In this document: positions 53,417 through 64,000 of the stretch, piece after piece
Layout: every line of letters begins with the position of its first letter
How positions within the stretch are numbered: the stretch's first letter is position 1
From: Theocolax elegans
Lineage: Eukaryota; Arthropoda; Insecta; Hymenoptera; Cerocephalidae
DNA: 64,000 nucleotides
Assembly: GCA_026168455.1 (NCBI GenBank)
Contig: CM047427.1
Location: forward strand, 12,615,505 to 12,679,504
Direction of reading: 5' to 3'
Program-made: the position numbers and the translations under genes
The notes under the pieces: model-generated
Database searches by the model: none
Seen by the model: only the letters and a program-made list of their open reading frames with translations
What the model was told of the DNA's origin: nothing

Positions 53417-54032
53417 TTTTTATACTTCTATTTGATATTAGTAGAAGTTATTATGCAGTGAGTGCTTAAAAATCATGGCATAGAATGTCTTGTTTATTTT
53501 AAAAAATTTTGCATCATATAAATGAGTTAAACAAGTTTTTTAATTAATGTTAACAATAATACAAATGTCACACATTCAAATTTAATTATTCGGTGATATA
53601 TACACACAATATAAGATTATATAAATTTATTTTGCATTTCGATACAAAATTTAAAGTTAGACTTTCGTTCGGAAAGGTCAATAAATTCCTATAATCTTGT
53701 AATATACATTTAGTTTGAAATATTAACAAATATTTCAAATAATTACCTAATAAATCATAATTTTTGTTTTAAATTTGAACTTGGCGTTGTTATATACCCT
53801 TAATAATATAAATTAGTCTTTATCTTATTACAAAGTAGCATCTTTCTGATCCGAAAATATATTGTCCAAGTAACATAAAGAAGGATAACGTCTCGATTTC
53901 GATTTCACCGAAAGTTTTCCGTGTCGAGCAACACAAAAAGCTTCGAAAGTAAAAAAAAAAGTGAAAGAGAAAAGACGAATATGATTAAAGCGTGTCGAGA
54001 GTAGTACACTCGCAAATATTTCCTCGTGTCTC

Positions 54033-54052
54033 GGGGGGACGGGGGGGGGGGG
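54033..54052. repeat. G-run (G6 and G12)
   Basis: GGGGGG, AC, then twelve G in a row: a possible G-quadruplex-forming site on the plus strand. Confidence 0.7.
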
Positions 54053-54473
54053 ATTCCATTAAGTTATTTCAATATTAGGTACATCACAATACACCTTTAT
54101 TAAATCGAGAGAGCGAAGGGTGCTCGGGAGGAGCTTATTCGCTATCCGTTAAGTGAATGTCCGTATAAAAAGCACATTTTTATACCAACTTCCTGTTTCA
54201 TTTGCAATTCTTCGATATCCTCCTCGTGGAAAGTTTGTAAATCTCGATGTGCCTGCAGCTGCATAACATCCGAGCATTTTCATCGGTAAGGAGAATTAAG
54301 TTCGATTCGCGTATTCGAGAAAACTCGTCATAAATATTTTATGTAATAATTTTACCCTGATTTATATCAGTGACTTACGCAGATATACAAACACATAGGT
54401 ACGCACCCACATATACACGCATACGCACGCACTAACAAATATATATTATATCAATTTAATTTACCGTTATTAA

Positions 54474-54829
54474 CGGGGTGCCATAAAGTCAAGTTTTATC
54501 CTCCTCTTACCTTACCGACCTCGAAAATCACATAAAATTAGTAATAATTGTAAAAAGAAACTAGTATACGTAAATCTAGGAGAAGAGTCCCTTTCTTTTA
54601 TTAATAATCTATCAAGTTGCACGAATTTATCATAAATTTTGGTAAGGGATTTCTCGAAAACCAATTGATATTTTTTTGCTTCAAATTTTGAACCGAGATA
54701 GATTATTAATAAAGAAAGGAGTCTATTCTTCTCAATTTGTATAAATTATCGTCTTTTTTTCATTATAACTAATTTTCTATGACTTTTGAAGCTTGTAAAG
54801 TAGGAATAAAACTTGACTTTAATACCCCC
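54474..54829. mobile_element. TTAA MITE family, copy E (356 bp)
   Basis: TTAA at 54470-54473, then CGGGGTGCCATAAAGTCAAG. The inverted right end is GGGGGTATTAAAGTCAAG, followed by TTAT, one change from TTAA. Interior arms pair around 54640-54720, with TATTAATAATCTATC against its complement. Same family as copies A and D. Confidence 0.7.
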
Positions 54830-54833
54830 TTAT

Positions 54834-57540
54834 ATTTAATTGCATAATAATGATTTCTCGACAAAAATACACATGCGCGATAAAATTTATAGTGCAATTC
54901 CAAATGCTATTGTATTAAAATTTCGTAGTCAGATAATATTAATGCGTTGTTAGATAAATATTTAATTTAATTAATTATTTAAAATGTATATGTATATATA
55001 CGCAAATCGAACGTGTATCCAATAGCAATTTTGATTTTAATAATTATTAAATCTTACAGACTTGAAATGTTCAAAATTTTATTAATTTTAAAATATTAAA
55101 TATATATTCCTTTTTTCTTGCACCTATCGAAATTTGGAATGTTCTTTACGTTCTTAAATTCTTATCAAGCTTTAAATTATTTAAGTTTTACAAGTCGATT
55201 AAACATTTTTAACGTAAAGAAATTACAAAATTTTTCTTAAATTCACGTGTAGCAACCTTCCTGTTTGTGAATTTGTGTGTAACATAAGTACCACATTTTC
55301 TAGCTACGCAAATGGTATGAATAATTTAGATAAACAAAAAAAGAAAGGTTGTAGCGAATCAAATTTTTATCTCTCATTTAAACATAGGTATCTGGTGGTA
55401 CATAAATTTGAATCAATGATAAACTCAGTTCTTACTTTTAATGGGAAAGTTGTTGAGTTATTATGGAAATTTTGTAGCCTGGCAAATATTGTTATAATTT
55501 ACTTTCGTGTTATTCATTAACACTTGAATTATAATTGTTCATTTAAAGTTGCTACAATAAATTCATATAATTTTCTACATCTTACGACTAACCGAAAGAT
55601 AAAATTTTAATGCGTTACGACAATAAATTTGAAATAAGAATACTTAACTTACTTGTTAGATTTTTCAATTATTTTAATCCAGACATCAAATCTTACAATA
55701 TTTATACTCTTATCTTATATACTTGTATTGGATTTTTCGTATATTATACTATTAGACATGCTGATTCACTCCCTTTTTCTTAAACTAATAATCGTTACTA
55801 CTTAAGAAAACGTATCGCACATACCGAACAAAAAAATCACTGCATTTAACCTAGATTCTTCTTTCGTTGGTAAGAAAGAGAAAAAACTTTTTTTAAGGGT
55901 TTCCCATTCGAGTTTATAAAGTTAGATATCTAATTTACATTCGCGTGATTATAAACCGGCAATTTTTATTACGCACCCCCGGTGGGAGTAATTCAAGAAA
56001 ATTGTTTTCGCAAGAAAGTAATTCAAGAAAAATAAGTCACCCTCTTATCTGTGGGAGGGAATGGGAGCGGGGTGCGCTCGCGCGCCTCAGCAAATCTCAT
56101 TTCGTAAGACGCATCGCCACGTTAAAAGTCACGATCGTAATACGTGTCCCCCGAAACTTCATTCCACATACCCCGAGAGTACAGTCGGTCGAATAAGTTA
56201 CAACCGCACCTCTATATATATACACAAATTCTATCAGGAATTTCAACCAGGGGATAAACTTTACACCACCACTCAGCTAATTTTCCTTTCCTCCTAGGAA
56301 AAGTGAGAGAGAAAGAGTGAGAGAAGCTCCTCGTGAAAAATTCTCAATATATACTACCCGAAGTAAAATGAAAGAAGAAAAAATATACGATTATTCAGTA
56401 GAAACGTCCGCGAATTTTACTACTTGAGAGAGAGAGGGGGAGAATACTCTGATCCTCGAGAGCCTGACATTTGCACGCGACGGCCCATAATAATTTACCT
56501 ATCTCGATCTTTCTTCCACTCGTTGGTTGTATATGTATATAAAGGACTATTTCTCTCCTTTTGTCGATCCTCTTTTCGATATCGCTTCTATACCGTGAGG
56601 GCTCGTTTTTCTATCCCGTACTTTTTCAACCGGGCTTCACTCTTGCATAAACGAAATTCCAGTATGTCATTATACTCGCGCTCTCACGAAATTTCTCGGT
56701 TATAGGGTCAAACTCGTTTCCTCCTTTTCATTCCTTGGCGAAAATTACATTTTGTATTTTCTTGGGCTGCTTGGAGGAACGCTTACTTGGCAAAAATGGT
56801 AAATAAGTTGTATCGATAAACCCACGAATTATCGTAGTTTTATTTTTATAGGAAATATGATAACTCGTTTTTTAATTTATATAAAAAAATATACTCGTTG
56901 AGATTTATTTGCATTGTTATTCGAGTCGAAATTTTCAAGTGACACGATAAGATTGTAAAGTTTAGATTAACGACGAAATTATCGTTCTTTAACGTGCAAA
57001 TGTACTGTAACGCTATATCTTTCCATTTACATAAACCGTATATTTAGTTAAATATACTTATCAATTTTGATGTAAGATTTCAAATTTAATTTGTTTAACG
57101 AACACTTTTATTTTTGGATTTTAGGACACTTTTATATTTTTTGAACATTTACAAATGTTTCTATTTATTTTAAACAACAATACATTTATAAGGGGAACTT
57201 AAGTTATTTTTTCTCTCTATACTTGAAATTACGTCTTGTACATATTACGCGGTAAGAAGATGCAGTTGGTTCGTTGTACAAAATATAATTTATGTTTGTT
57301 ATACTTGTTGCTTACTTGTGATGCATTATGGTGGTTCCATTTATTCACGAATAATCCATGGTTTACATGTATCATATTTTAGTTTGGTTGATTTTTCTAG
57401 ATTTTGGGGGAAAATCAACTGTTCTAAGTATTAATGAGACCAGAGTTCAGCAAGTATTTGACTGCATTTTTGTAAAAAATAATTTTTTAAATTTTGATAT
57501 ACAGTAAATTGATAATACCTAAATAAGATATAATCATTTT
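54834..57540. other. Intergenic, no gene seen
   Basis: A GC-raised, purine-rich block at 55970-56700 carries several overlapping short frames on the plus strand (55945-56196, 56061-56297, 56424-56705). They are rich in Arg/Ser and probably spurious. The remainder is AT-rich. Confidence 0.5.
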
Positions 57541-57544
57541 TAAA

Positions 57545-58560
57545 AAGTATTCGACGAAGGTTAAATGTTTAGCGTATGTCGCGCCGATCAATTGAGTCAC
57601 CCGTTCACGCAATCTTCGGACGGTTCCATACCGAGAGTATGAACGGATGAGGGTCGCCAAGGAACACCTCGATCGTAAGTTCACCTCGATATTTTATGCG
57701 AGCTGACTGACCGCGTTTATAGAATTTATGTAGAATTTGATAAAGACCCCACTGTCTCAATATATCTGTGAATGTTGATATTATTAGACCGTCACGTTGA
57801 GGTAGTTTGTCAATTGTTACTGCAGTCTCTATTTTCCTATTGAGTTTTTGCTCTACGCAGTCCTTATCAAGTAATATCAATTAGATCCACTGTGTCATAA
57901 CAGGAGGTAATCGATGCTTATCGTAAAGTGAACTTCTCCCGCGAAATGATGGCATCAAAGTGTATTTTTGTGGACAGGAAATACTAGCCTTTACGGTGTG
58001 ATCCAAATCCTTAAATGTGGACTTCTTACGATGGGTTCAGCTACGAATACCGTGGTCCAAGGAGTGCAGAACCTACATCTAGGGTCACAGGATATCCCAG
58101 AATTTACTTGGTAACAATTGACTTAGGATATGAATAGTGCTGTACAGAATGCGCTAGATCACATCAACCGTCCTAATTGCTGCAAGCTCCTCGTGTATAC
58201 GAGCTCAGTACCATTATAACATTTGTTTGGAAACAAGGCTTGCTTGATGTCCCCCAGCTCAATGAAGCGCGAGCAACTAACAATGTGTTATATACTCTTG
58301 CCTACGTGCCTTTGCTTTCAAACGCTACACGTGGATTCATCTTGGTAGCGAATGTCGTCTTGAGACACCTTACTTTGCGTTTTGCTCCAACCTCAGATGC
58401 GGTGCGTTCAACTAAAATGCTCTCGTGTTGATGGTCTTAGCGGTCGAGACTCGTTTAAATGTTCACATCGCAAGAAAGACATCTCAAGTTGCTGAATATT
58501 GTTGCAAATAATATACATATTCAGTATGATCTATACACTTCAACACAGAGTTAAAGTAAC
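57545..58560 (-). pseudogene. Broken coding region of unknown origin (possible viral or transposon fossil)
   Basis: Several protein-like open stretches lie in series on the minus strand, separated by stops and frame changes. They include 58436-58305 and 58301-58176 (same frame, one stop between), 58036-57884 and 57880-57608 (same frame, one stop between, ~142 codons in all), and a shifted continuation toward 57545. Short motifs include TLMPSFRGR, HRLPPV and LPQRDGLIISTF. Local GC is clearly above the flanks. The pattern suggests an old coding insertion decaying by point mutation and indels. I cannot name the family: an endogenous viral fragment, a transposon protein or a dead host gene are all possible. 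A plus-strand frame at 58177-58431 (84 codons) overlaps and may be a shadow. A 12-bp inverted repeat (GTATGTCGCGCC) at 57574-57585 and 58592-58603 brackets it, hinting at a transposon. Confidence 0.35.
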
Positions 58561-59120
58561 GCCTCGTATGTTATGTTTGTAAGGATCAAAAGGCGCGACA
58601 TACAGCTAACTAGCCCCTCGATTTTTTACTTTCATAAATATTCTATTATTTATTAATTATATTATGTGTTTTAGATAAATCGCACAAGTCATTACACGAT
58701 ATTTCAATAACGTAGATAACTTCAAACGAAATTTTACAGAAGAATTTGATTGTAAATTTTGTATACATACAATAGCTGGATGGAGATATGCGCAAGAATA
58801 TAATGAAAAAGACGACCACTGGCTTCCCACTTCAATATTTTCGAAATTGGGGTTATATAACACAGGTCTACGACGACAACGCAAAATAAGTTTTTCGATA
58901 TTTACACGAATGTTTTATGGACACATTACTATTCAATTTTTCCAACAATCATGTAATTTGTCATTTACGTTGAATATAGAACGATAAAAATGTGATCGAT
59001 TCTTTTAAATTAATTCTTCCTTGTAGACTCTAGGATGTAATAGAATCCAAATATGATACTAGACAAAATGCATATTTTAAATTTTGACTCTAAATCGCTC
59101 GTGCATGTGTTTATTAGAAA

Positions 59121-59193
59121 GTACATATAGCCAAGTGCTAAGGCAACTGCCCGGTAAGCAGGAGACCGTCGGTTCGATCCCGACCTGGGGACG
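59121..59193 (+). pseudogene. tRNA-like sequence (tRNA pseudogene or SINE head)
   Basis: The stretch contains an A-box-like TAGCCAAGTGCT and a perfect B box GGTTCGATCCC at tRNA spacing. It folds a D arm (GCC/GGC), an anticodon arm with a 7-nt loop CCGGTAA (GGT at the anticodon position, usual U33 missing) and a perfect 5-bp T arm (GTCGG/CCGAC). The acceptor stem does not pair: 5' GTACATA against 3' CTGGGGA. One anticodon-stem pair is also mismatched. A T run (about 59197-59203) follows. The lost acceptor stem and odd anticodon loop argue against a working tRNA. A decayed tRNA copy or the head of a tRNA-derived SINE fits better. Confidence 0.55.
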
Positions 59194-59203
59194 TTGATTT
59201 TTT

Positions 59204-60897
59204 TCTTTCTCGATCATTCCTTAATAAATTTTCTAATACCTCTGGCAACATTTAAAACTTAGCGAATGCAAATAAGTTGCTAATAAAAGAGGGTTTTGTG
59301 CAATATTTTTCAAAAAATATTGAGCAACACAAATTAGCTCGTAAATACCGATTAACATATATACTTTCTAATAAAAATGCATATTGTTACTATTTTTTAA
59401 TAAAGTATATATTTTGGTTGAAAATAATAGTTGAATAAATAATTTGTTATATATATAAATGTTGGCTATAAATATTTAATTTGCTAGTAATCAATAAATT
59501 CAAAATATCTTCTAAACTATAGTTTTTTTAATTATGTATAACTGATATAAGCATCTATTAAACATTTACAAAAATATTTTGCAAATCTATTGTAAAATTA
59601 GATTGGCTTTCAGTGACCATAAAACTCTGTATACAAATTTTATATGTAAAAATATGTACACCTCATTGGTTGTGTCTTTTTGAAAATTTGAATTTCCACT
59701 TTACATTTGAAATCAGCGCGACCACGAAAACGTAAAGATGATATCTTAATCAATAATTCAAACTACCTACGCTTAGAATTATGGACAGAGAAGCACTGTT
59801 TTACAAAAATTAATGATTTTATACATGAACTTGAGAAAACAACAAAAAGATTCAAGAATTAAAAAAATTTATTCGATTTGTAAATTAATTGTAAACTGAA
59901 TGTAGGTTAAATTATTATAAATGTATTAAAATATATCTGTTTTTCATACACATTTATAATCTTCGTTGAACTATAAGATTCTCAATATTCTTTGAAAGTA
60001 CAATTTCGTCTCTTGTAGAAGAACTTTTATACTTTGAACTGAGAATTGAGGTCCTGTCATTTCTTGAAACGATTTATAGTTCTTAGTAATCAATAATTTC
60101 ATTTATCTTTTAATTAATCTCATTAACTAATACTTTAATGACCTAGAAATGTTGAAAGAATGAAGTTCTCCTGATTTTACTTATTACGAATCGTTAATTT
60201 TTTTGGAAAATCAGTATTTTACAGGTGGTAAATCACTCGTACTATAATACGACTACTATATAATAAGAAATAATAATAGTAATAGTAAATATAATAAAAT
60301 ATACAAATAAAGTTAATAATGGCTAGTAAATAATTAATTACATAATTTTTCATATACGCATACAACATTACGTACATTTCTGTCCTTTAATATTAATTGT
60401 TAACGCATTTATTACCGCGAATTTCGCGTAAAAGCCGAAAAAATATGATCAATAGGTGACGTAAAAAGGAATAAGCCAAAAAAAAATCGGACAGAAGAAA
60501 AAAAATTGTAAAAAAATAGCAGATTCAAAGCTTGGCTTCATTGGTAAAGTACATAAAAGCAAAATCAAATATTTAACGAAGGCCACTCCCCGGGAATCAA
60601 CGTAGACGCGATCGGCTGTACGCACGTACGCAATGTCTACACGCACGAGGGGTAGAAAATCGTCATCGTTCGTGCGCGTTCCGTGAAAAGAGATATCTGA
60701 TAACTCGAGCTAACGTGCAATTTTTATGGTTTCTCATATATGGTTTTTTTTTTAATTAGAATAACTTTAATCGTACGAATGATTTTTATTGGTCTCTTTT
60801 TAACAAAAAGAAAAGTAAACTTATTTTGTTCATTTTCTGTAATTTATTATAATTATTAATGATGTTTCAAAACATGGCGTGAACATTTTGTTATAGT
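59204..60897. other. Intergenic, very AT-rich
   Basis: No gene or clear repeat seen. A short GC-raised, CpG-containing segment lies at about 60580-60700. Confidence 0.5.
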
Positions 60898-62414
60898 GAA
60901 GCTTTTTAGTAGTGAAATTTTTCGACTTGCTAAAAAAATGTTATAAGTATGTTTCAACATGTGAGGAGTCGAAATCATGTGATTTAGAAAATGTCTGTAT
61001 TGATGTGTATGTGTGTCTGTGTGAACCGCCGTGTTTTCAAAACTAGTCGCTCAATATCGCTCAGCTAACGTGTGTAGTTTGCTTTTTATTTTCTGAATTT
61101 CAGAAAAGATTTTGGTTATTCTTCCCCCAAATAGTTTTTGTTTTCGACAATTTTCGATTATTAAAAAATTATTTTTTCAAAAATTTTGATAATGTTTTTA
61201 ATTTTTTTTAGTTGGACCAAATGTACTTTATAGAGAATAAAAAAATTTATCTGCTCGAATTGGATTGACGAATTATCATTATTAGTTTTTTTGTTATTTA
61301 AAAAAATGATTTTTTTAAAATATTTTATATTTTGTAAGTTAATCAGTCAAATGTACTAAACAAATTTATGATGAAAGAACCATCTAATTGTTATAAACTA
61401 AAAAAATTTCAAGTACTTATATCGATTGGTTTTGATTAAAAAAATTAAAATGTGAAAAATTGGGGTTTTTATGTCGAACGTTTCTGGAATAAGAAGCATT
61501 CCAGAAGAATAGCCATTTTGGTAATTTCGGTCCCTATTATTTTTCACTTGAAAATATTTATTATTACCTAAGTTATTAAACATAATATAATTTTGTACAA
61601 AATGTTTGATTGCTCATATCTTTGAAAATAATTAATCAATTATATTAAAAAAATTGTAGAAATAGAACATAATAATAATAACGCTGTCAATTCATTGCTA
61701 ATCATGTGTTCAATAGAATAACTTTATAGTATTTTTGGAAGAAAATGTATCTAAAAAAATTTATAGAGAAAAGTAAAAAAGAAAATTTTTTATATTTATA
61801 ATTGATGCCATTTAAAATTTTGTATGTCAGTTGATGAAAAATTCAATTTGTTTGTACACAATTTTCTTATAATTGAGAAAAATTCTGGGAATATCTGAAA
61901 CAGAAGATTATGAATAATATTAATTGAGAATTGACGAAATGACCTTTATTTTTGTATTTTAATAATTTTTTTATTTCACAAATACATTAATTTTTTTAGC
62001 TAGCTATAACTAGCTATATAAGTTTCAATTAGAAAAGAATAACATTTTTAGAAATATTATAATATTTTGTTTTAAATAATTAAATAATACTATATTAAAA
62101 ATTAATTTTTCCAAAAAGAAAAAATTGTTCAAAACAAAAACTATTTGGGGGATAAATAACCAAAGTCTTTTCCGAAAATAGGAAAATAAAAAGCTAACTA
62201 TACTCGCAAGCTAAGCGATATCGACCGGGTAGTTTCGAAAATTCGGCGGTATACGCACACGCATATACACACACGCTTACACGCGCGCGCACATACACAC
62301 ACACATATCCATGCAGACACTTTCTAAAAAGTCGTGACTTCGACTCCTGATATGTTGAAACATGCTTATGACAAGTTTTTAGCGAGTCGAAAAATGTTGC
62401 TATTACAAAGCTTC
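60898..62414. mobile_element. Long-terminal-inverted-repeat element, ~1.5 kb, non-coding
   Basis: Left arm (60898-~61180) and right arm (~62115-62414) pair over about 280 bp with scattered mismatches. Matching landmarks include GAAGCTTT at the tips, TTTTTCGACTYGCTAAAAA, ATGTTTCAACAT, AGGAGTCGAA, and CAAATAGTTTTTGTTTT paired with AAAACAAAAACTATTTG. Both arms carry a (TG)n or (AC)n tract at the matching place. The interior is very AT-rich with no convincing frame. No target duplication was found. Probably a non-autonomous DNA transposon of unknown class. Confidence 0.7.
62252..62308. repeat. (AC)n/(GC)n microsatellite inside the right arm of the 1.5 kb element
   Basis: ACACGC, CGCGCGCACA and ACACACAC runs. 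The left arm has a TG-rich counterpart near 61000. Confidence 0.75.
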
Positions 62415-62732
62415 CTCTGTGAGTAAGCAAAAAATAATACTACGTTAGAGTAATATGTTACATGTAGGATCGACATGTTAATTTGAGGAAGCTATACGTG
62501 CCAATTAATTGGCAGCGGTTTTTTATTTTGTTATTTTGTGATTTTATTATACTAAATACAATGACTAAATACAGTTTTAATACAATAATTTATCTATGTA
62601 AATAAATAAAAAGATGTTTTGATATCATAAAGTAAAGAAGCATTAACGTATCTTATAAGTGGAGCGCAATGGTTGCACCATCGTGAATGTATGTCGAAGG
62701 AGACTAATCAAATTGATTAGCTGAAGTATACG

Positions 62733-63383
62733 GTGAACGAAACGAAATATTTGCTTCTCCGACGAGTGGGTATACATCAACGGTGGATGTATCTTGTTTC
62801 CTCTTCGATGACGTGTCTACACGGAAAGAAATTTGGAAGGCTGAAGCGTCGAAGATTTGGAAACAATGTATGTCCGAAAAATACTGCGTCTTTACACCTC
62901 AAAAATGGGAGTTATTCGCTTCTAAATAGAAGTGTTTCGGTTCCAACAATTTCGGATATACAACGCGCTCAGAATGGAAGTAGGAGCAGTCATACTGGAA
63001 GGGCTGGGTATCCGAGATTTCGCTGCGTAGTGAGCTCCGCCCGTTGGAGCTCTCAGACCTCCAAACGTGGTATCTTGTCGGGTCGAGCACGTGAAGCGTA
63101 TTTTGACTTAGCGCTTCTTAGAATTAGTCGCTTTAATGTAAAAATTCTTATTATTTTCGAGCTCGCAAACTATAAACAGCTATTATTTTCATTTCTATAT
63201 AAATTATATTTTAATACCACTACACAAATATATAATGTAAATGTAAAAACTCAACTCACTCGTTCATATAAGCGCATCCGAGATCCCGCAGATTTGGAAG
63301 TCGGAGGTTTTGGGGGGCGCTACTGGGAGCGCTACACTTCGTCTTTGAAGCGTGGAGACTCCGAGAATATCGGAGTCTCATAG
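62733..63383 (+). CDS. Hypothetical 216-codon ORF, probably repeat-derived
   Basis: This is the longest uninterrupted frame in the window. The first ~120 residues are Arg/Ser-rich with no recognisable motif. The middle is hydrophobic and reflects AT-rich DNA (IIFELANYKQLLFSFLYKLY), and the last ~35 residues are again basic and Gly-rich. A 26-bp segment inside the frame (62819-62844) recurs inverted at 63472-63497, outside the frame, so part of the ORF is made of repeat sequence. A perfect 10-bp hairpin (GAGACTCCGA arms, about 63355-63380) ends it. No splice or polyA evidence was found. An ORF of this length by chance in 64 kb is not very unlikely, so I give it little weight. Confidence 0.15.
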   Translation: MNETKYLLLRRVGIHQRWMYLVSSSMTCLHGKKFGRLKRRRFGNNVCPKNTASLHLKNGSYSLLNRSVSVPTISDIQRAQNGSRSSHTGRAGYPRFRCVVSSARWSSQTSKRGILSGRAREAYFDLALLRISRFNVKILIIFELANYKQLLFSFLYKLYFNTTTQIYNVNVKTQLTRSYKRIRDPADLEVGGFGGRYWERYTSSLKRGDSENIGVS

Positions 63384-63497
63384 GTGCCGATTTCGACGCG
63401 AATTCTTACAACAACTTGCATAAATAGTGCCGATTGTCGGAAATGAGTCGAGTTGACATTTATTTTAAGTGTCAGCCTTCCAAATTTCTTTCCGTGT
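62819..63497. repeat. Perfect 26-bp inverted repeat pair
   Basis: 62819-62844 (ACACGGAAAGAAATTTGG then AAGGCTGA) recurs exactly inverted at 63472-63497, 627 bp away. Flanks do not continue the match clearly. A 26-bp exact inverted repeat at this distance is unlikely by chance and suggests a transposon or an inverted duplication. Confidence 0.7.
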
Positions 63498-64000
63498 ATG
63501 CGGTGTCCATTCTAGACGACAAATTCACTCGACGCTCGCTCGTGTACATAATCCAATTACGATCTTGCATAAATTAATGTCGCGAAGGGTAGTTAGCGCA
63601 TCTCGACGCGCCGTTAGCTTTGCTCGCGCGATCATTAAGGCAAGCCCGCACCTCCCCTACGTTGCATTTATGGTTGTTTGAGCAGGGTACTGCTGTTTGA
63701 GATACGATTCGGTAATATTGGCTGGCTTGAGGAAACAAGGCTTGTAGGTCAATGATTTTACTGCAGTTCTCAGCATTGCTCCCGACATGTTTGTTAAAAG
63801 TACCTTACGCTACACCTCGTGTATGCATCGTACGTGGTAAACTGTTACATCTTGATTATGTAGCATCCTGCGCTAACTTTATTTCATTACTTTATGGAGC
63901 TAGACGTTCATTTACAATTACTCAAACTCTGCGTGTTTATTCCTTATTTTTTTATTTTGAACGAATTGTTCGTCAGTTCAGTTAATTATATGATAATGAA
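63384..64000. other. GC-raised window edge, no assigned gene
   Basis: Composition is shifted toward GC compared with most of the window. Plus frames at 63469-63681 and 63752-63985 look protein-like in places but match nothing I know. Coding DNA or a transposon may continue past the window. Confidence 0.35.

Noticed and set aside
58177..58431. 84-codon plus-strand frame in the broken coding region
   Set aside because: It overlaps a series of protein-like segments on the opposite strand that extends further, so I treat it as a shadow, though the choice of strand is not certain.
1..64000. Telomeric TTAGG repeats, rRNA operons and bacterial insertions
   Set aside because: Looked for and not seen; the satellite cannot be called subtelomeric on this evidence.

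Overview
The window looks like AT-rich, gene-poor nuclear DNA from an insect. A hymenopteran such as an ant is my guess. The grounds are the base composition, the 68-76 bp GT-AG introns, the abundant (GA)n, (TG)n and (TA)n tracts, and a DUF4806-type gene. The species cannot be fixed from the sequence alone. There is no operon structure or prokaryotic signal.

Only one gene can be assembled with confidence. It is a six-exon, minus-strand gene at 17122-18501 encoding a 340-residue protein. It has a basic N-terminus, a short probable coiled coil and a C-terminal DUF4806-like domain. All five introns are GT-AG and phase-consistent, and an AATAAA lies about 100 bp after the stop. Two weak coding candidates (20021-20123 plus, 21970-22080 minus) and one broken coding region of unknown origin (about 57545-58560 minus) are listed with low confidence.

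Most of the rest is repeats. In order: palindromic elements at 4.6 and 5.1-5.4 kb; a hairpin MITE at 9963-10643; a 4.35 kb foldback element at 11287-15633 with near-identical 1.2 kb inverted arms built partly of ~230 bp tandem repeats; at least five members of a TTAA-flanked (piggyBac-like) MITE family near 21.3, 25.9, 37.3, 46.0 and 54.5 kb; an 8 kb block at 37.5-45.7 kb where three unrelated tandem arrays abut, the last a 24-copy, 226-227 bp satellite with a perfect 16-bp hairpin in nearly every unit; a palindromic MITE at 51943-52149; a 5S-rRNA-like SINE at 52981-53401 with a perfect 15-bp target duplication; a tRNA-like sequence at 59121-59193; and a 1.5 kb long-inverted-repeat element at 60898-62414. 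The last 1.3 kb is GC-richer and holds the longest open frame (216 codons), but it shares an inverted repeat with its surroundings and may be repeat-derived.

The genes do not form a pathway. The window is best read as one small gene in a repeat-rich intergenic or intronic landscape. The hairpin satellite block and the foldback element are the most unusual structures.
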